Source of the DNA: Sphaerobacter sp.
GTDB lineage: Bacteria; Chloroflexota; Chloroflexia; Thermomicrobiales; Thermomicrobiaceae
Assembly: GCF_019683595.1 (NCBI RefSeq)
Contig: NZ_JADGHZ010000004.1
Coordinates: 1-56,155, forward strand
Direction: 5' to 3'
Length of the DNA: 56,155 bases
Under the pieces are notes generated by a model. The model was not told where the DNA came from. It saw only the letters and a list, made by a program, of their open reading frames with translations, and ran no database searches. The position numbers and the translations under genes were made by a program. Shown here piece by piece: positions 6,725-15,478 of the stretch. Numbering within the stretch: position 1 is the stretch's first letter; the number at the start of each line of letters is the position of its first letter.

Positions 6725-8878
6725 TCATGGTTGTCCCTTGGCGAGGGCGGCCAGCGCCGCCTGCTTCGCCTTGATCGCCGGGTCGTCAGGCACGAGCTGC
6801 GCGAGACGCCCGTAGACCCGCTCGGCCTGTCCGTACTCGCCCACGGCCGCGAGGATCTCGCCGAGCCGGTGGTACGGCGTCGGGTCTGCCGGGTCGAGCG
6901 CGATGATCTGGTGGAGTGCCGCGATGGCCTCGTCGTAGTCCTCCTGGGTACTCGCGATCTTGACCACATCCTGGAGCTGGGCCTTGGCCTCCGCGATGCG
7001 GCCGTGCTGGACGAAGGTGGCTGCGGCGGCGTGCCGCAACCCGATGTCCTCAGGCGCCAGGCGGATCATGTAGTCGTAGATCGGCTCGACTTTCTCCCAG
7101 TCGCCGGTCAGCGTGGCGATCTCTGCAGCGCGGCGCAGGTGCGCGATCGCCTCGGCCGCACGGCCGTACCGCTCCAGCAACTGCGCGAGGGTGAAGAGTT
7201 CGCGGAGGGCCTCGGCCAGCCGGCCGCGCTTGAGATGGACCTCGACCAGGCGCTCGCGCAGCGGGAGATGGTTCGGGGCGATGCGCACCATCGTCTCAAG
7301 GGTCTTCTCCGCCTCGGCGTGCCGCCCGGCGGCTTCCTCCTGCTCGCGCAACGCGTCGAGCTGGGCGAGGGCTTCGGCCGTCTCACCGGCGCGCCCGACC
7401 AGTTCGGCGTGGGCGCGGGCGTAGCGGTGATTGTCTGGGTACTGCTTGAGCAGTCGTTCGTAGACGGCGAGGGCCTCGTGGAACTCACCGCGCTCGACGA
7501 GCAGCTTGGCAAGGCTCTCACCCAAGGATGCCGCCGTGACGGGGGGATCGAAGGGGGAATGCTCCGCCACGAATGCGGCGACGTCGGGGTGAGCGGCGAG
7601 GTCGAAGGCGGCCCGGAGTGGCGGGAGCACGGACGCCGCGTCGGCGTCCGGACCCTGGGAGCGGAGCGTGCACACCGCGGCAACGAATGCGCTGACGCGG
7701 TCGGCCGGCCGGAACCCCGTGAGCCGGGCGGTCACCTCGCGTGCGTCGCCCACGGCCAACGCCAGCAACGCGCGTAGCACGGGCATGGTTGTGCCCGCCG
7801 GCAACACCGCCGCCACGTCGCTGAGCAGTCGCTGGGCCTCGATACGGTCCACGCGCCCGGATGCGGCGTCCCGCGCCAGCCGCGCGATGAGGGACCACTG
7901 CGCCTCCGCGCCGGTGGCGGCGGCGACGGCGAGGGCCGCCACGATGGAGGCCGCGTCGAAACCCACGTCCTGAGTCAGATCGGCCGCCTCGGCCACCTGG
8001 CCGGCGCGCAGCAACTCACGGACGTAGATGAGGCGGGCGAGCGGGCTGCCCTGCGCCTGGGTGTACCACTCCCGCGCTAGCTCCAATGCCGCCGGTTGAT
8101 TGCCTGCCTCCAAGAGGGCGGCGGCCGCGGCAGGGACGTAAGTGTCGCTGAGCGAGGCGTCCCCGGCGGCCAGCGAGGCGCGTGCCAGGCCCAGCACGTT
8201 GTCCAGCGTGGGGGCGGCGTGCGCGACGACGCGCGCCAGAGCCAGGTCATGCTCGGTTTCGCCGCGCAGCGCCGCGAGTCGCCCGATCGTGTCGGCCAGC
8301 GTCAGCGCCTTCGCCGGGCGCTGCGTGGCGACGAGGAGTTCGGCGTGGCGCACGAAGAGGGAGAGATCCTCCGGGGCCAGTGTCTCGGCATAGACGGTCA
8401 GATCGAGCGCGCTCTCAAGGCGCCCACGCGCCACGTCCGCATCTGCCTCGGCCATCACACGCGCTACAGTCGGTGGCAGGCGGTTCGTGTGTGAGAAGGG
8501 ACCGATCGCCAGCGGCCCGAGCAGCGCTCTTCGACGTGGCTGCTGCGGGGCGTGTGACCGCGCGGCCGTTCGCTCATCCACCGTGCCGCGGGTGGCTCGC
8601 AGGCTTGCCTGGGCGCGGTCGCCCCAGGTGGGGTCGGATGTCGCGGCTTCCAGCAGCGTCCGTCCGGTCGGGTCTCCCCGGCGGAGCAGGATCTCACCGA
8701 GCAGCACGCGCGCGTCGGCACCCGGGTAGCCGGCCTCGAGCGCGGCCCGGAGCAGGGAGATGGCGTCGTCTTCCTGGCCGTCGGCGATGAGCGCTGCGGC
8801 GTGCTCGACGTTTTCGCGCAGTCGCTCGGAGTCGCCCGACACGGACCTCGTCGGGGCGGGCTCGTCGAAGTGCTCCAC
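6725..8878 (-). CDS. Large tetratricopeptide-repeat protein
   Basis: A 717-residue, mainly alpha-helical protein made of tandem degenerate TPR units. Clear examples are LAVYERLLKQYPDNHRYARA, AEKTLETMVRIAPNHLPL, AIAALHQIIALDPADPTPYH and AERVYGRLAQLVPDDPAI. No signal peptide, membrane segment or enzymatic domain is visible, so a cytoplasmic scaffold is the most that can be said. It lies downstream of the replication genes after a 136-bp gap. A weak TATACT -10 is visible on the minus strand at 8938-8943. Confidence 0.8.
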   Translation of the reverse strand: MEHFDEPAPTRSVSGDSERLRENVEHAAALIADGQEDDAISLLRAALEAGYPGADARVLLGEILLRRGDPTGRTLLEAATSDPTWGDRAQASLRATRGTVDERTAARSHAPQQPRRRALLGPLAIGPFSHTNRLPPTVARVMAEADADVARGRLESALDLTVYAETLAPEDLSLFVRHAELLVATQRPAKALTLADTIGRLAALRGETEHDLALARVVAHAAPTLDNVLGLARASLAAGDASLSDTYVPAAAAALLEAGNQPAALELAREWYTQAQGSPLARLIYVRELLRAGQVAEAADLTQDVGFDAASIVAALAVAAATGAEAQWSLIARLARDAASGRVDRIEAQRLLSDVAAVLPAGTTMPVLRALLALAVGDAREVTARLTGFRPADRVSAFVAAVCTLRSQGPDADAASVLPPLRAAFDLAAHPDVAAFVAEHSPFDPPVTAASLGESLAKLLVERGEFHEALAVYERLLKQYPDNHRYARAHAELVGRAGETAEALAQLDALREQEEAAGRHAEAEKTLETMVRIAPNHLPLRERLVEVHLKRGRLAEALRELFTLAQLLERYGRAAEAIAHLRRAAEIATLTGDWEKVEPIYDYMIRLAPEDIGLRHAAAATFVQHGRIAEAKAQLQDVVKIASTQEDYDEAIAALHQIIALDPADPTPYHRLGEILAAVGEYGQAERVYGRLAQLVPDDPAIKAKQAALAALAKGQP

Positions 8879-9014
8879 GGTTCCCGGGGTCCTTTCTCAC
8901 AACGGTATCGGGCGCCGAGGAAACCCGGCACATTGGCAGTATACGAGCGCAGGCCGCGCCGCTGGATAGTACAAAGGTGCGGATGTGGTCTGGGACCGTG
9001 TACCCGGTGCGCTC

Positions 9015-9815
9015 CTACCGGCCGGGGAAACGCCGGAGGGTGCTGGCGCGGCGCACGCGGTAGTCGCCCGCCGGGATGAGCACGGCGTGGCAGATCCGCG
9101 GGTCACTCAGGCGGGAGGCAACCCGTGGATCGAGCTCATCGAAGTTGCGGTTGGAGGTGATGATGGTCGGGCGCCGCTCGTTATAGCGGAAGTTGATGAT
9201 CTGGAACAGCTTCTCGCGGGCCCACGGAGTCGTGTGCTCGGTCCCCAGGTCGTCGAGGACCAGGAGGTCGATGGTGCGGATGGCGTTGAAGCGCGCGTCG
9301 TAGGTTGCGCCCTGGTCGGGGGCGAAGGTGGCGCGCAGGTGGTCGAGCAGGTCCGGCACGACCAGGAAGAGAGCGCGCATCCGCTGGTGGGCGATGACGT
9401 AGTGCGCCACGGCAGCCGCCAGATGGGTCTTCCCGCAGCCGTAGCCGCCGAGGAGGAAGAGCCAGCCATCCGGGTTTTCGGCGTAGGCCAGCGCCGCCTC
9501 GTACGCCTCGCGCACGCCCGGCACGTCCGGATCGAACGTCTCGAAGGTCTGCCCTTCAAACGCGCCCAGGCTGCTCATCTCCGCGATCTCACGGTGCCGC
9601 CGCTCCTCACGCTCGGCGATCTTGCACTCGCAGGGGATGAGCCGCCCGAAGTTGGGACTGCCGACCGGTGCGTCGACGCGCAGGAACCCGGCCCCCTTGC
9701 AGATGGGGCAGCTATCGTGGTCGTCGGAAGATGGGGGCATGTTTGCCGCGGAGGTGCCTCTCCGGGTCGAAAGCTGGTGCAGGACGTCCAGATCGCCGAT
9801 CCGCTTCATCGCCAC
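9015..9815 (-). CDS. dnaI: DnaC/DnaI-type helicase loader (AAA+ ATPase)
   Basis: A 266-residue protein. A short N-terminal region has a probable zinc site (CPIC at 36-39, CEC at 62-64) and is followed by an AAA+ ATPase core: Walker A GGYGCGKTH (123-131), Walker B LLVLDDLG (184-191), sensor I TSN (220-222) and Arg-rich DPRVASRL. It matches loaders that place DnaB on DNA and sits in the order dnaB-dnaD-loader. The ATG at 9815 makes it overlap dnaD by 104 bp. An internal ATG at 9740 would cut this to 29 bp but would remove the family-like start MKRIGDL. IstB-like transposition ATPase is excluded by the context. Confidence 0.85.
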   Translation of the reverse strand: MAMKRIGDLDVLHQLSTRRGTSAANMPPSSDDHDSCPICKGAGFLRVDAPVGSPNFGRLIPCECKIAEREERRHREIAEMSSLGAFEGQTFETFDPDVPGVREAYEAALAYAENPDGWLFLLGGYGCGKTHLAAAVAHYVIAHQRMRALFLVVPDLLDHLRATFAPDQGATYDARFNAIRTIDLLVLDDLGTEHTTPWAREKLFQIINFRYNERRPTIITSNRNFDELDPRVASRLSDPRICHAVLIPAGDYRVRRASTLRRFPGR

Positions 9816-10446
9816 GCCCCTCGGTGGCCCAGCGCTCCAGGATCCGCTGGATGTATCGCCATTGCCGTCGGTTGTAGCTTACCGCTTCCTGGATGGCGTC
9901 TTCAATCCACTGCTCCGGGTACAGCTCCAGGGCTTCGATCAACTGGTCCGCGATGATGGGAGTCACCAGCCCGACGTTTTGCTCGTAGAGCCGGAACACG
10001 TTGGGCCGCTCCCGCTCGACCCGCACCGCCGGCTCGCGCGCGCCGACAACGGAGGGCAGTGGCGCGAGACCCTGTTCGAGCAGGCCCAGCCGCAGGCGGT
10101 TCTCCGGCGTGGCCGGCATCAGCCACGCCTCCCCGCCGTCGTCGCCAACGACCCGGAAACGCAGCAGCGCGCCACGCGCGACCGCCAGCTCGATGCCGCG
10201 GCGGATGTCGTCGAGCGGCAGGAGTGCGGCGCCGGTCAGGCGCAACCCCTCCAGCAGGTGCTGGTCGGTGTAGAGCGCACTCTCGGGCACGACCCCGTCG
10301 CGCCAGTCGGGTGAGGCGAGGAGCCGATAGAGGGTCAGCATTACCTTGATCTCGGCGATGTCGCGCATCGCCGGGAGCAGCTCCTCAAAGAACTGGCGAG
10401 GGACGGGTATCCTGGCGTCCGGGTCGTTCCCGGCCTCGTGGTGCAT
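9712..10446 (-). CDS. dnaD: DnaD-domain replication initiation protein
   Basis: A 244-residue protein. The N-terminal half looks like a winged-helix module (IPVPRQFFEELLPAMRDIAE...). The C-terminal part has the DnaD domain (NVFRLYEQNVGLVTPIIAD, LEALELYPEQW-like helix) with the signature YIQRILERWATEG near residue 205. DnaD remodels origin DNA and cooperates with the helicase loader. It sits 23 bp after dnaB. Its last 34 codons overlap the start of the loader gene in another frame. Confidence 0.85.
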   Translation of the reverse strand: MHHEAGNDPDARIPVPRQFFEELLPAMRDIAEIKVMLTLYRLLASPDWRDGVVPESALYTDQHLLEGLRLTGAALLPLDDIRRGIELAVARGALLRFRVVGDDGGEAWLMPATPENRLRLGLLEQGLAPLPSVVGAREPAVRVERERPNVFRLYEQNVGLVTPIIADQLIEALELYPEQWIEDAIQEAVSYNRRQWRYIQRILERWATEGRGDEADRRSGRPAPAFDPERHLRGKHAPIFRRPR

Positions 10447-10469
10447 CTGAGCCTTCCCAGCCCGTCGTG

Positions 10470-11813
10470 CTACGACGACGGCTCACGGTAGAGTTCGAGG
10501 TCGGCGAACCGCGCGGTGCGGTCGAAGAAGCGGAGCGAGATCGTGTCGGTCGGCCCGTTGCGGTGCTTGGCGACGATGATTTCCGCGATGCCCTTCTTCT
10601 CGGTGTCCGGGTCGTACACGTCCTCGCGGTAGATGAACATGACAATGTCGGCATCCTGCTCGATCGACCCGCTCTCGCGCAGGTCGGAGAGCATCGGCCG
10701 ATGGTCGGTGCGGGACTCGACGGCACGCGAGAGCTGGGAGAGGGCCAGCACCGGGACGTTCAACTCGCGAGCCAGCCCCTTGAGGCTGCGGGAGATGTCG
10801 GAGATCTCCTGGACGCGGTTCTCCGCCCGGCGGCCCTGGGCGAGCTGGAGGTAGTCGACGATGATGAGGTCGACGCCGTGCTCGGCCATGAGGCGGCGCG
10901 CCTTGCTGCGCAGCTCCATGATGTTGATGCTCGGCGTGTCGTCGATGAAGATCTTGGCCTCCGCCAGCCGGCCGAACGCACGGGAGATCTGGTCCCACTC
11001 GTCGTCGTTGATCAACCCCAGGCGCAGCCGGTGCGAGTCGACGCCGGTCTCCATCGCCAGGAGGCGCTGGACGAGCTGCTCGGCCGACATCTCGAGGCTG
11101 AAGATGGCGACCGTCTTGCCATACTGCACGGCTGCGTTGTGCGCGATGCCGAGCTGGAATGAGGTCTTGCCTACCGACGGGCGCGCGGCGAGGATGATGA
11201 GATCCGACCGCTGCAACCCGCCGGTCAGCTTGTCCAGGTCGGCGAAGCCGGTCGGCACGCCGACGACGGTCCCGCGCTGGTGCTGGATGGCGTCGAGCTT
11301 GTCGAAGTAGTGCTCGAGGATTTCGGCGATCGGAGTGAAGTCGCGCGTGCTCCGTCGCTGCGAGACGTCAAAGATGGCCTGCTCGGCCCGCTCCAGCGCC
11401 TCGTCGATGTCGAGCGACTCGTCGTAGCCGATGCGGACGATCTCGCTGCCGGCCTCGATGAGCCGGCGCAGCGTCGCGGTGCGCTCGACGATGCGGCCGT
11501 AGTACTCGACGTGCACGGCCGTCGGCACCGCGTTCATGAGTTCGGTGATGTAGGCGACGCCACCGACCTCCTCAAGCCGCTCGCGCCGCTCCAGCTCGTC
11601 GACAACAGTGACGAAGTCAGGCGGCTCGCGGCGGTTGTAGAGGTCGACGATCGCCTGGAAGATCGTCGCGTGGGCGCTACGGAAGAAATCGTCGGGTTTG
11701 AGGAACGAGGCGACCCTGATCACCGCATCGCGGTCGATCAGGAGGCTGCCCAGGACCGATTGCTCGGCCTCCAGGTTGTGGGGCGGAAGTCGCTCGACCG
11801 CCTGCGTGGCCAC
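10470..11813 (-). CDS. dnaB: Replicative DNA helicase DnaB
   Basis: A 447-residue helicase of normal length. The N-terminal DnaB domain begins at [20 protein letters not shown]. The RecA-like C-terminal domain holds Walker A ([12 protein letters not shown]), Walker B ([12 protein letters not shown]), [17 protein letters not shown] and the [16 protein letters not shown] stretch. It is the ring helicase of the replication fork. rplI lies 21 bp upstream and dnaD 23 bp downstream, so one rplI-dnaB-dnaD-dnaI operon is likely. Confidence 0.95.
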   Translation of the reverse strand: MATQAVERLPPHNLEAEQSVLGSLLIDRDAVIRVASFLKPDDFFRSAHATIFQAIVDLYNRREPPDFVTVVDELERRERLEEVGGVAYITELMNAVPTAVHVEYYGRIVERTATLRRLIEAGSEIVRIGYDESLDIDEALERAEQAIFDVSQRRSTRDFTPIAEILEHYFDKLDAIQHQRGTVVGVPTGFADLDKLTGGLQRSDLIILAARPSVGKTSFQLGIAHNAAVQYGKTVAIFSLEMSAEQLVQRLLAMETGVDSHRLRLGLINDDEWDQISRAFGRLAEAKIFIDDTPSINIMELRSKARRLMAEHGVDLIIVDYLQLAQGRRAENRVQEISDISRSLKGLARELNVPVLALSQLSRAVESRTDHRPMLSDLRESGSIEQDADIVMFIYREDVYDPDTEKKGIAEIIVAKHRNGPTDTISLRFFDRTARFADLELYREPSS

Positions 11814-11834
11814 CGCCTCGCTCCTCGCTCAACC

Positions 11835-12386
11835 CTAGGACTCGGTCGACTCCTCGCCAGCCGTCTCGTCCTGGGCGCTCGCCGCGCCATTCTCGCCGGC
11901 AGCGCTCGCTTCGGCGTCGCCGGCGGCAACCGGTTCGCCGCCCTCGGGGACCACGACGACCGTCACCGTGGGCCGCAGCCGGCCGACGAGGTGGACCGTC
12001 ACCTGGTGCTCCCCAACCGTGCGGATCGGCTCCTCGAGGAGAACCTTGCGCCGGTCGATCTCCTCACCGAACTTGGCGGTGAGCACCTCGGCAATGTCCT
12101 GTGCGGTGATGGAGCCGTAGAGTCGCCCCTGTTCCCCGACGCGGGCGAGCATCTGAATGCGCGTGCCCTCGATGCGGTCGGCTAGCGCCTGCTTGGCGCG
12201 CTCCTCACGCTCGAGGCGCCGCGCCGCGGCGGCCAGGCGCTGCTCGGCTTCCTTGACGCGGCCCGGGGTCGCCATCTCGGCCAGACCCTGCGGAATCAGA
12301 TAGTTGCGGGCATACCCCTCGGAGACGTCCGCAATCGCCCCCGCACTCCCCAACTTGGGGACATCCTGCAGGAGGATGACCTTCAT
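11835..12386 (-). CDS. rplI: 50S ribosomal protein L9
   Basis: A 183-residue L9. The N-terminal domain MKVILLQDVPKLGSAGAIAD and VSEGYARNYLIPQGLA are diagnostic. A long helix and the C-terminal rRNA-binding domain follow. A tail of about 35 residues rich in Ala, Glu and Gly makes it longer than the usual 148-150 residues. The true start is the ATG at 12386, with GAGAGG about 9 bases upstream. The open frame that continues to 12965 runs into the next gene and is not coding. The rplI-dnaB pairing is widely conserved. Confidence 0.93.
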   Translation of the reverse strand: MKVILLQDVPKLGSAGAIADVSEGYARNYLIPQGLAEMATPGRVKEAEQRLAAAARRLEREERAKQALADRIEGTRIQMLARVGEQGRLYGSITAQDIAEVLTAKFGEEIDRRKVLLEEPIRTVGEHQVTVHLVGRLRPTVTVVVVPEGGEPVAAGDAEASAAGENGAASAQDETAGEESTES

Positions 12387-12496
12387 GCTGTGATGCCTCT
12401 CTGTCGCCGTCGCGGTGCGGCGCGCGGCGCGACCCGCACGGCACTCTGTCAACGAAGACGCGCCGGTCACAAACGGGAAAACCGGCGCCAAAAACA

Positions 12497-12562
12497 GGTG
12501 TTCGCGTGTACGAACACCACTCCCTCCATCATTATGATACCGAGCGTACGGGCGGATTGCAA
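12497..12562 (-). promoter_or_regulatory. Promoter of the rplI-dnaB operon with palindrome at the start site
   Basis: On the minus strand TTGCAA (12557-12562), a 17-bp spacer and TATCAT (12534-12539) form a plausible promoter with start near 12527. Immediately downstream lies a perfect inverted repeat, GGTGTTCG (12497-12504) and CGAACACC (12511-12518), 6 bases apart. A second hairpin (GCGCCGGT 12460-12467 with ACCGGCGC 12481-12488) lies in the leader. The palindrome could be an operator or an RNA hairpin. Confidence 0.55.
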
Positions 12563-12651
12563 TGCGGGTGCGGAATTCCTCGCCGGCGTGGCGGTCGCTT
12601 GCGCAGGGAGGGCACCGGTGGCCCACCGTGCTCGTGCCGACGCGGTGGCGA

Positions 12652-13410
12652 TCAGTCGCTGTCGGCGGCCAGTCGGCGGCGCAGCAGCTCGTAGAGGGCG
12701 ATCGAGCCGGCCACGGCGGCGTTGAGGGATTCGACCCTTCCCTGCATCGGAAGCGCGACCTGGACGTCGGCCCGGCGGAGGAGCGTCGGAGCGATGCCCT
12801 TTCCCTCGGAGCCGACGACGAGCACGGTTGGCTCCGGCAGGTCGGCCGTAAAGAGCGTATGGGCCTCGGGGCCGGCCTCCAGGGCGACCACCCAATAGCC
12901 GGCTTCCTGGCACTCCTCCAGTGCCCGCCCAAGGTTGGCAACCAGCGCCACGCACAGGTGCTCAACGGCTCCCGCCGAGGCGTTGACCACCGCCGGCGTC
13001 ACCCCCGCCGCGCGCCGGTCGGGCAGGAGCAACCCACCGACGCCCACCGCCTCGGCGGTGCGCATCAGGGTGGCGAGGTTCTGCGGATCCTGGATGTGGT
13101 CGAGCGCGAGGATCGGGCGCCCCTCCGCCTGCCGGAGCAGGTCCTCGAACTCGACATACGGGTAGGGACCCGCTTCCAAGGCGACGCCCTGGTGGTTGAC
13201 ATCTGGCAGCATCTCGGCAAGGTCGCGCTGGGAGAGGAGCCTGACCGGAATCCGGCGCTGTTCGGCCGCCTGGATCATGGCGGCGACCCGCGGCTGCCGG
13301 GCCGAGCTCTCGGCGACGAACAGGCGGCGGAGGGAGCGGCGACCGCGCAGGGCCTCCATCACGGCGTTGCGGCCGTAAAGCAGTTCGGTCCCACGCGGTC
13401 GCTCGCGCAT
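12652..13410 (-). CDS. rlmB: 23S rRNA (guanosine-2'-O-)-methyltransferase RlmB-like (TrmH/SpoU family)
   Basis: 252 residues from the ATG at 13410. An N-terminal substrate-binding domain (LLYGRNAVMEALRGRRSLRRL) precedes the SPOUT knot with its motifs: LDHIQDPQNLATLMRTAEAV (motif 1), VLVVGSEGKGIAPTLL (motif 2) and LPMQGRVESLNAAVAGSIAL (motif 3). RlmB methylates a G in domain V of 23S rRNA. The upstream GTG at 13416 overlaps the cysS stop, but GGGAG is better placed for 13410. cysS-rlmB is a familiar pair. The Mini-III RNase gene often found between them is absent. Confidence 0.9.
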   Translation of the reverse strand: MRERPRGTELLYGRNAVMEALRGRRSLRRLFVAESSARQPRVAAMIQAAEQRRIPVRLLSQRDLAEMLPDVNHQGVALEAGPYPYVEFEDLLRQAEGRPILALDHIQDPQNLATLMRTAEAVGVGGLLLPDRRAAGVTPAVVNASAGAVEHLCVALVANLGRALEECQEAGYWVVALEAGPEAHTLFTADLPEPTVLVVGSEGKGIAPTLLRRADVQVALPMQGRVESLNAAVAGSIALYELLRRRLAADSD

Positions 13411-13412
13411 CG

Positions 13413-14816
<1,404 letters not shown>

Positions 14817-15000
14817 GCTCGTCTCCTGTTGCGGTGCCGCGGCCGAACGGACGGGCCGCCGGAATCACAGCCGTATCCTCCTGCAGTCCGGTGTCGCTGC
14901 CGGCTGCAGCCGGGCGCGGGTGGGTGCTGAGATGTTGAGCGGTTTGGCCCGTGACGGGTCAGCGACGTTGGATAGCAGAAGGCAAAAGGTATGCCGCGAC

Positions 15001-15027
15001 GGGAGTATCGGCGGAGCCGATACTCCC
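15001..15027. terminator. Symmetric hairpin in the FmdB-cysS gap
   Basis: GGGAGTATCGGC (15001-15012), loop GGA, GCCGATACTCCC (15016-15027) form a perfect 12-bp stem. No T-run follows on either strand, so it may be a factor-assisted terminator for the FmdB-like gene or an mRNA-end stabiliser. Confidence 0.5.
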
Positions 15028-15114
15028 TAACGACAGGAGCAAAAGCATAGAACGCTGTAATGCGGATATGAGGAGTTTGTGTGGCCGTTGCTCATAGCGG
15101 TCGCGCCGGGGCTG

Positions 15115-15366
15115 TTAGTTAGCCGCTGCGCTTGTCTCCTTCGCACTCGACGTGCTCGCACTGTCACTGGAATCGCTCGAGCCGTTCGACTTCCGGCTAT
15201 CGGTAATGTACCAGCCTGAGCCCTTGAAGATGATCCCGGCGGGATGAAGGACGCGACGAACCTGGGCTCCACATTTCGGGCACTCGCTGACCGGCTCGTC
15301 GCTGAACCGCTGCTTGCGCTCGAAGGTGTGGCCACACGTCCCACATGCGTATTCATAGATCGGCAT
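15115..15366 (-). CDS. FmdB-family zinc-ribbon protein
   Basis: An 83-residue protein beginning MPIYEYACGTCGHTFERKQ, with the ribbon cysteines C8, C11, C29 and C32 (CGTC...CPKC). It then has GIIFKGSGWYITD, a hallmark of the FmdB/CxxC_CXXC_SSSS family, and a low-complexity Ser/Ala tail. FmdB was named as a regulator of formamidase, but the family is broad and its function unproven. The formamidase here is 30 kb away, so no link is implied. GAGGAGGTCC precedes the ATG. Confidence 0.85.
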   Translation of the reverse strand: MPIYEYACGTCGHTFERKQRFSDEPVSECPKCGAQVRRVLHPAGIIFKGSGWYITDSRKSNGSSDSSDSASTSSAKETSAAAN

Positions 15367-15410
15367 CCCGCTCGGACCTCCTCTGACCTACTACGAGCAA
15401 ACTATCTGTA

Positions 15411-15439
15411 ATTCTATCCATAATCCGATGCTAGAGCAA
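15411..15439 (-). promoter_or_regulatory. Promoter of the FmdB-like gene
   Basis: On the minus strand TTGCTC (15434-15439), a 17-bp spacer and TAGAAT (15411-15416), in a locally AT-rich stretch. Predicted start is near 15404, 38 bp before the ATG. Confidence 0.55.
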
Positions 15440-15457
15440 GATGGTGTCACTAAGTTT

Positions 15458-15478
15458 GAGTTAGAGCGGCTCTAACTC
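15458..15478 (-). terminator. Palindrome spanning the polA stop codon
   Basis: GAGTTAGAGC (15458-15467) and GCTCTAACTC (15469-15478) are perfect reverse complements, separated by one base. The arms include the last polA codons and its TAA. The minus-strand tail AAACTTAGTG is not a good T-run, so termination is only a possibility. Confidence 0.4.

Noticed and set aside
12497-12518. LexA/SOS box upstream of rplI
   Set aside because: The half-site order is GTTC...GAAC, opposite to the Gram-positive CGAAC...GTTCG box, and no SOS gene is adjacent. Kept only as an unassigned palindrome.
14817-15114. T-box riboswitch upstream of cysS
   Set aside because: No GGGTGGNACCGCG core nor antiterminator/terminator pair was found. 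The only strong hairpin (15001-15027) is better explained as the end of the upstream transcript.
15115-15366. FmdB-like protein as regulator of the formamidase at 45127-46440
   Set aside because: They are 30 kb apart. The FmdB family is far wider than formamidase operons, and the sequence gives no link.
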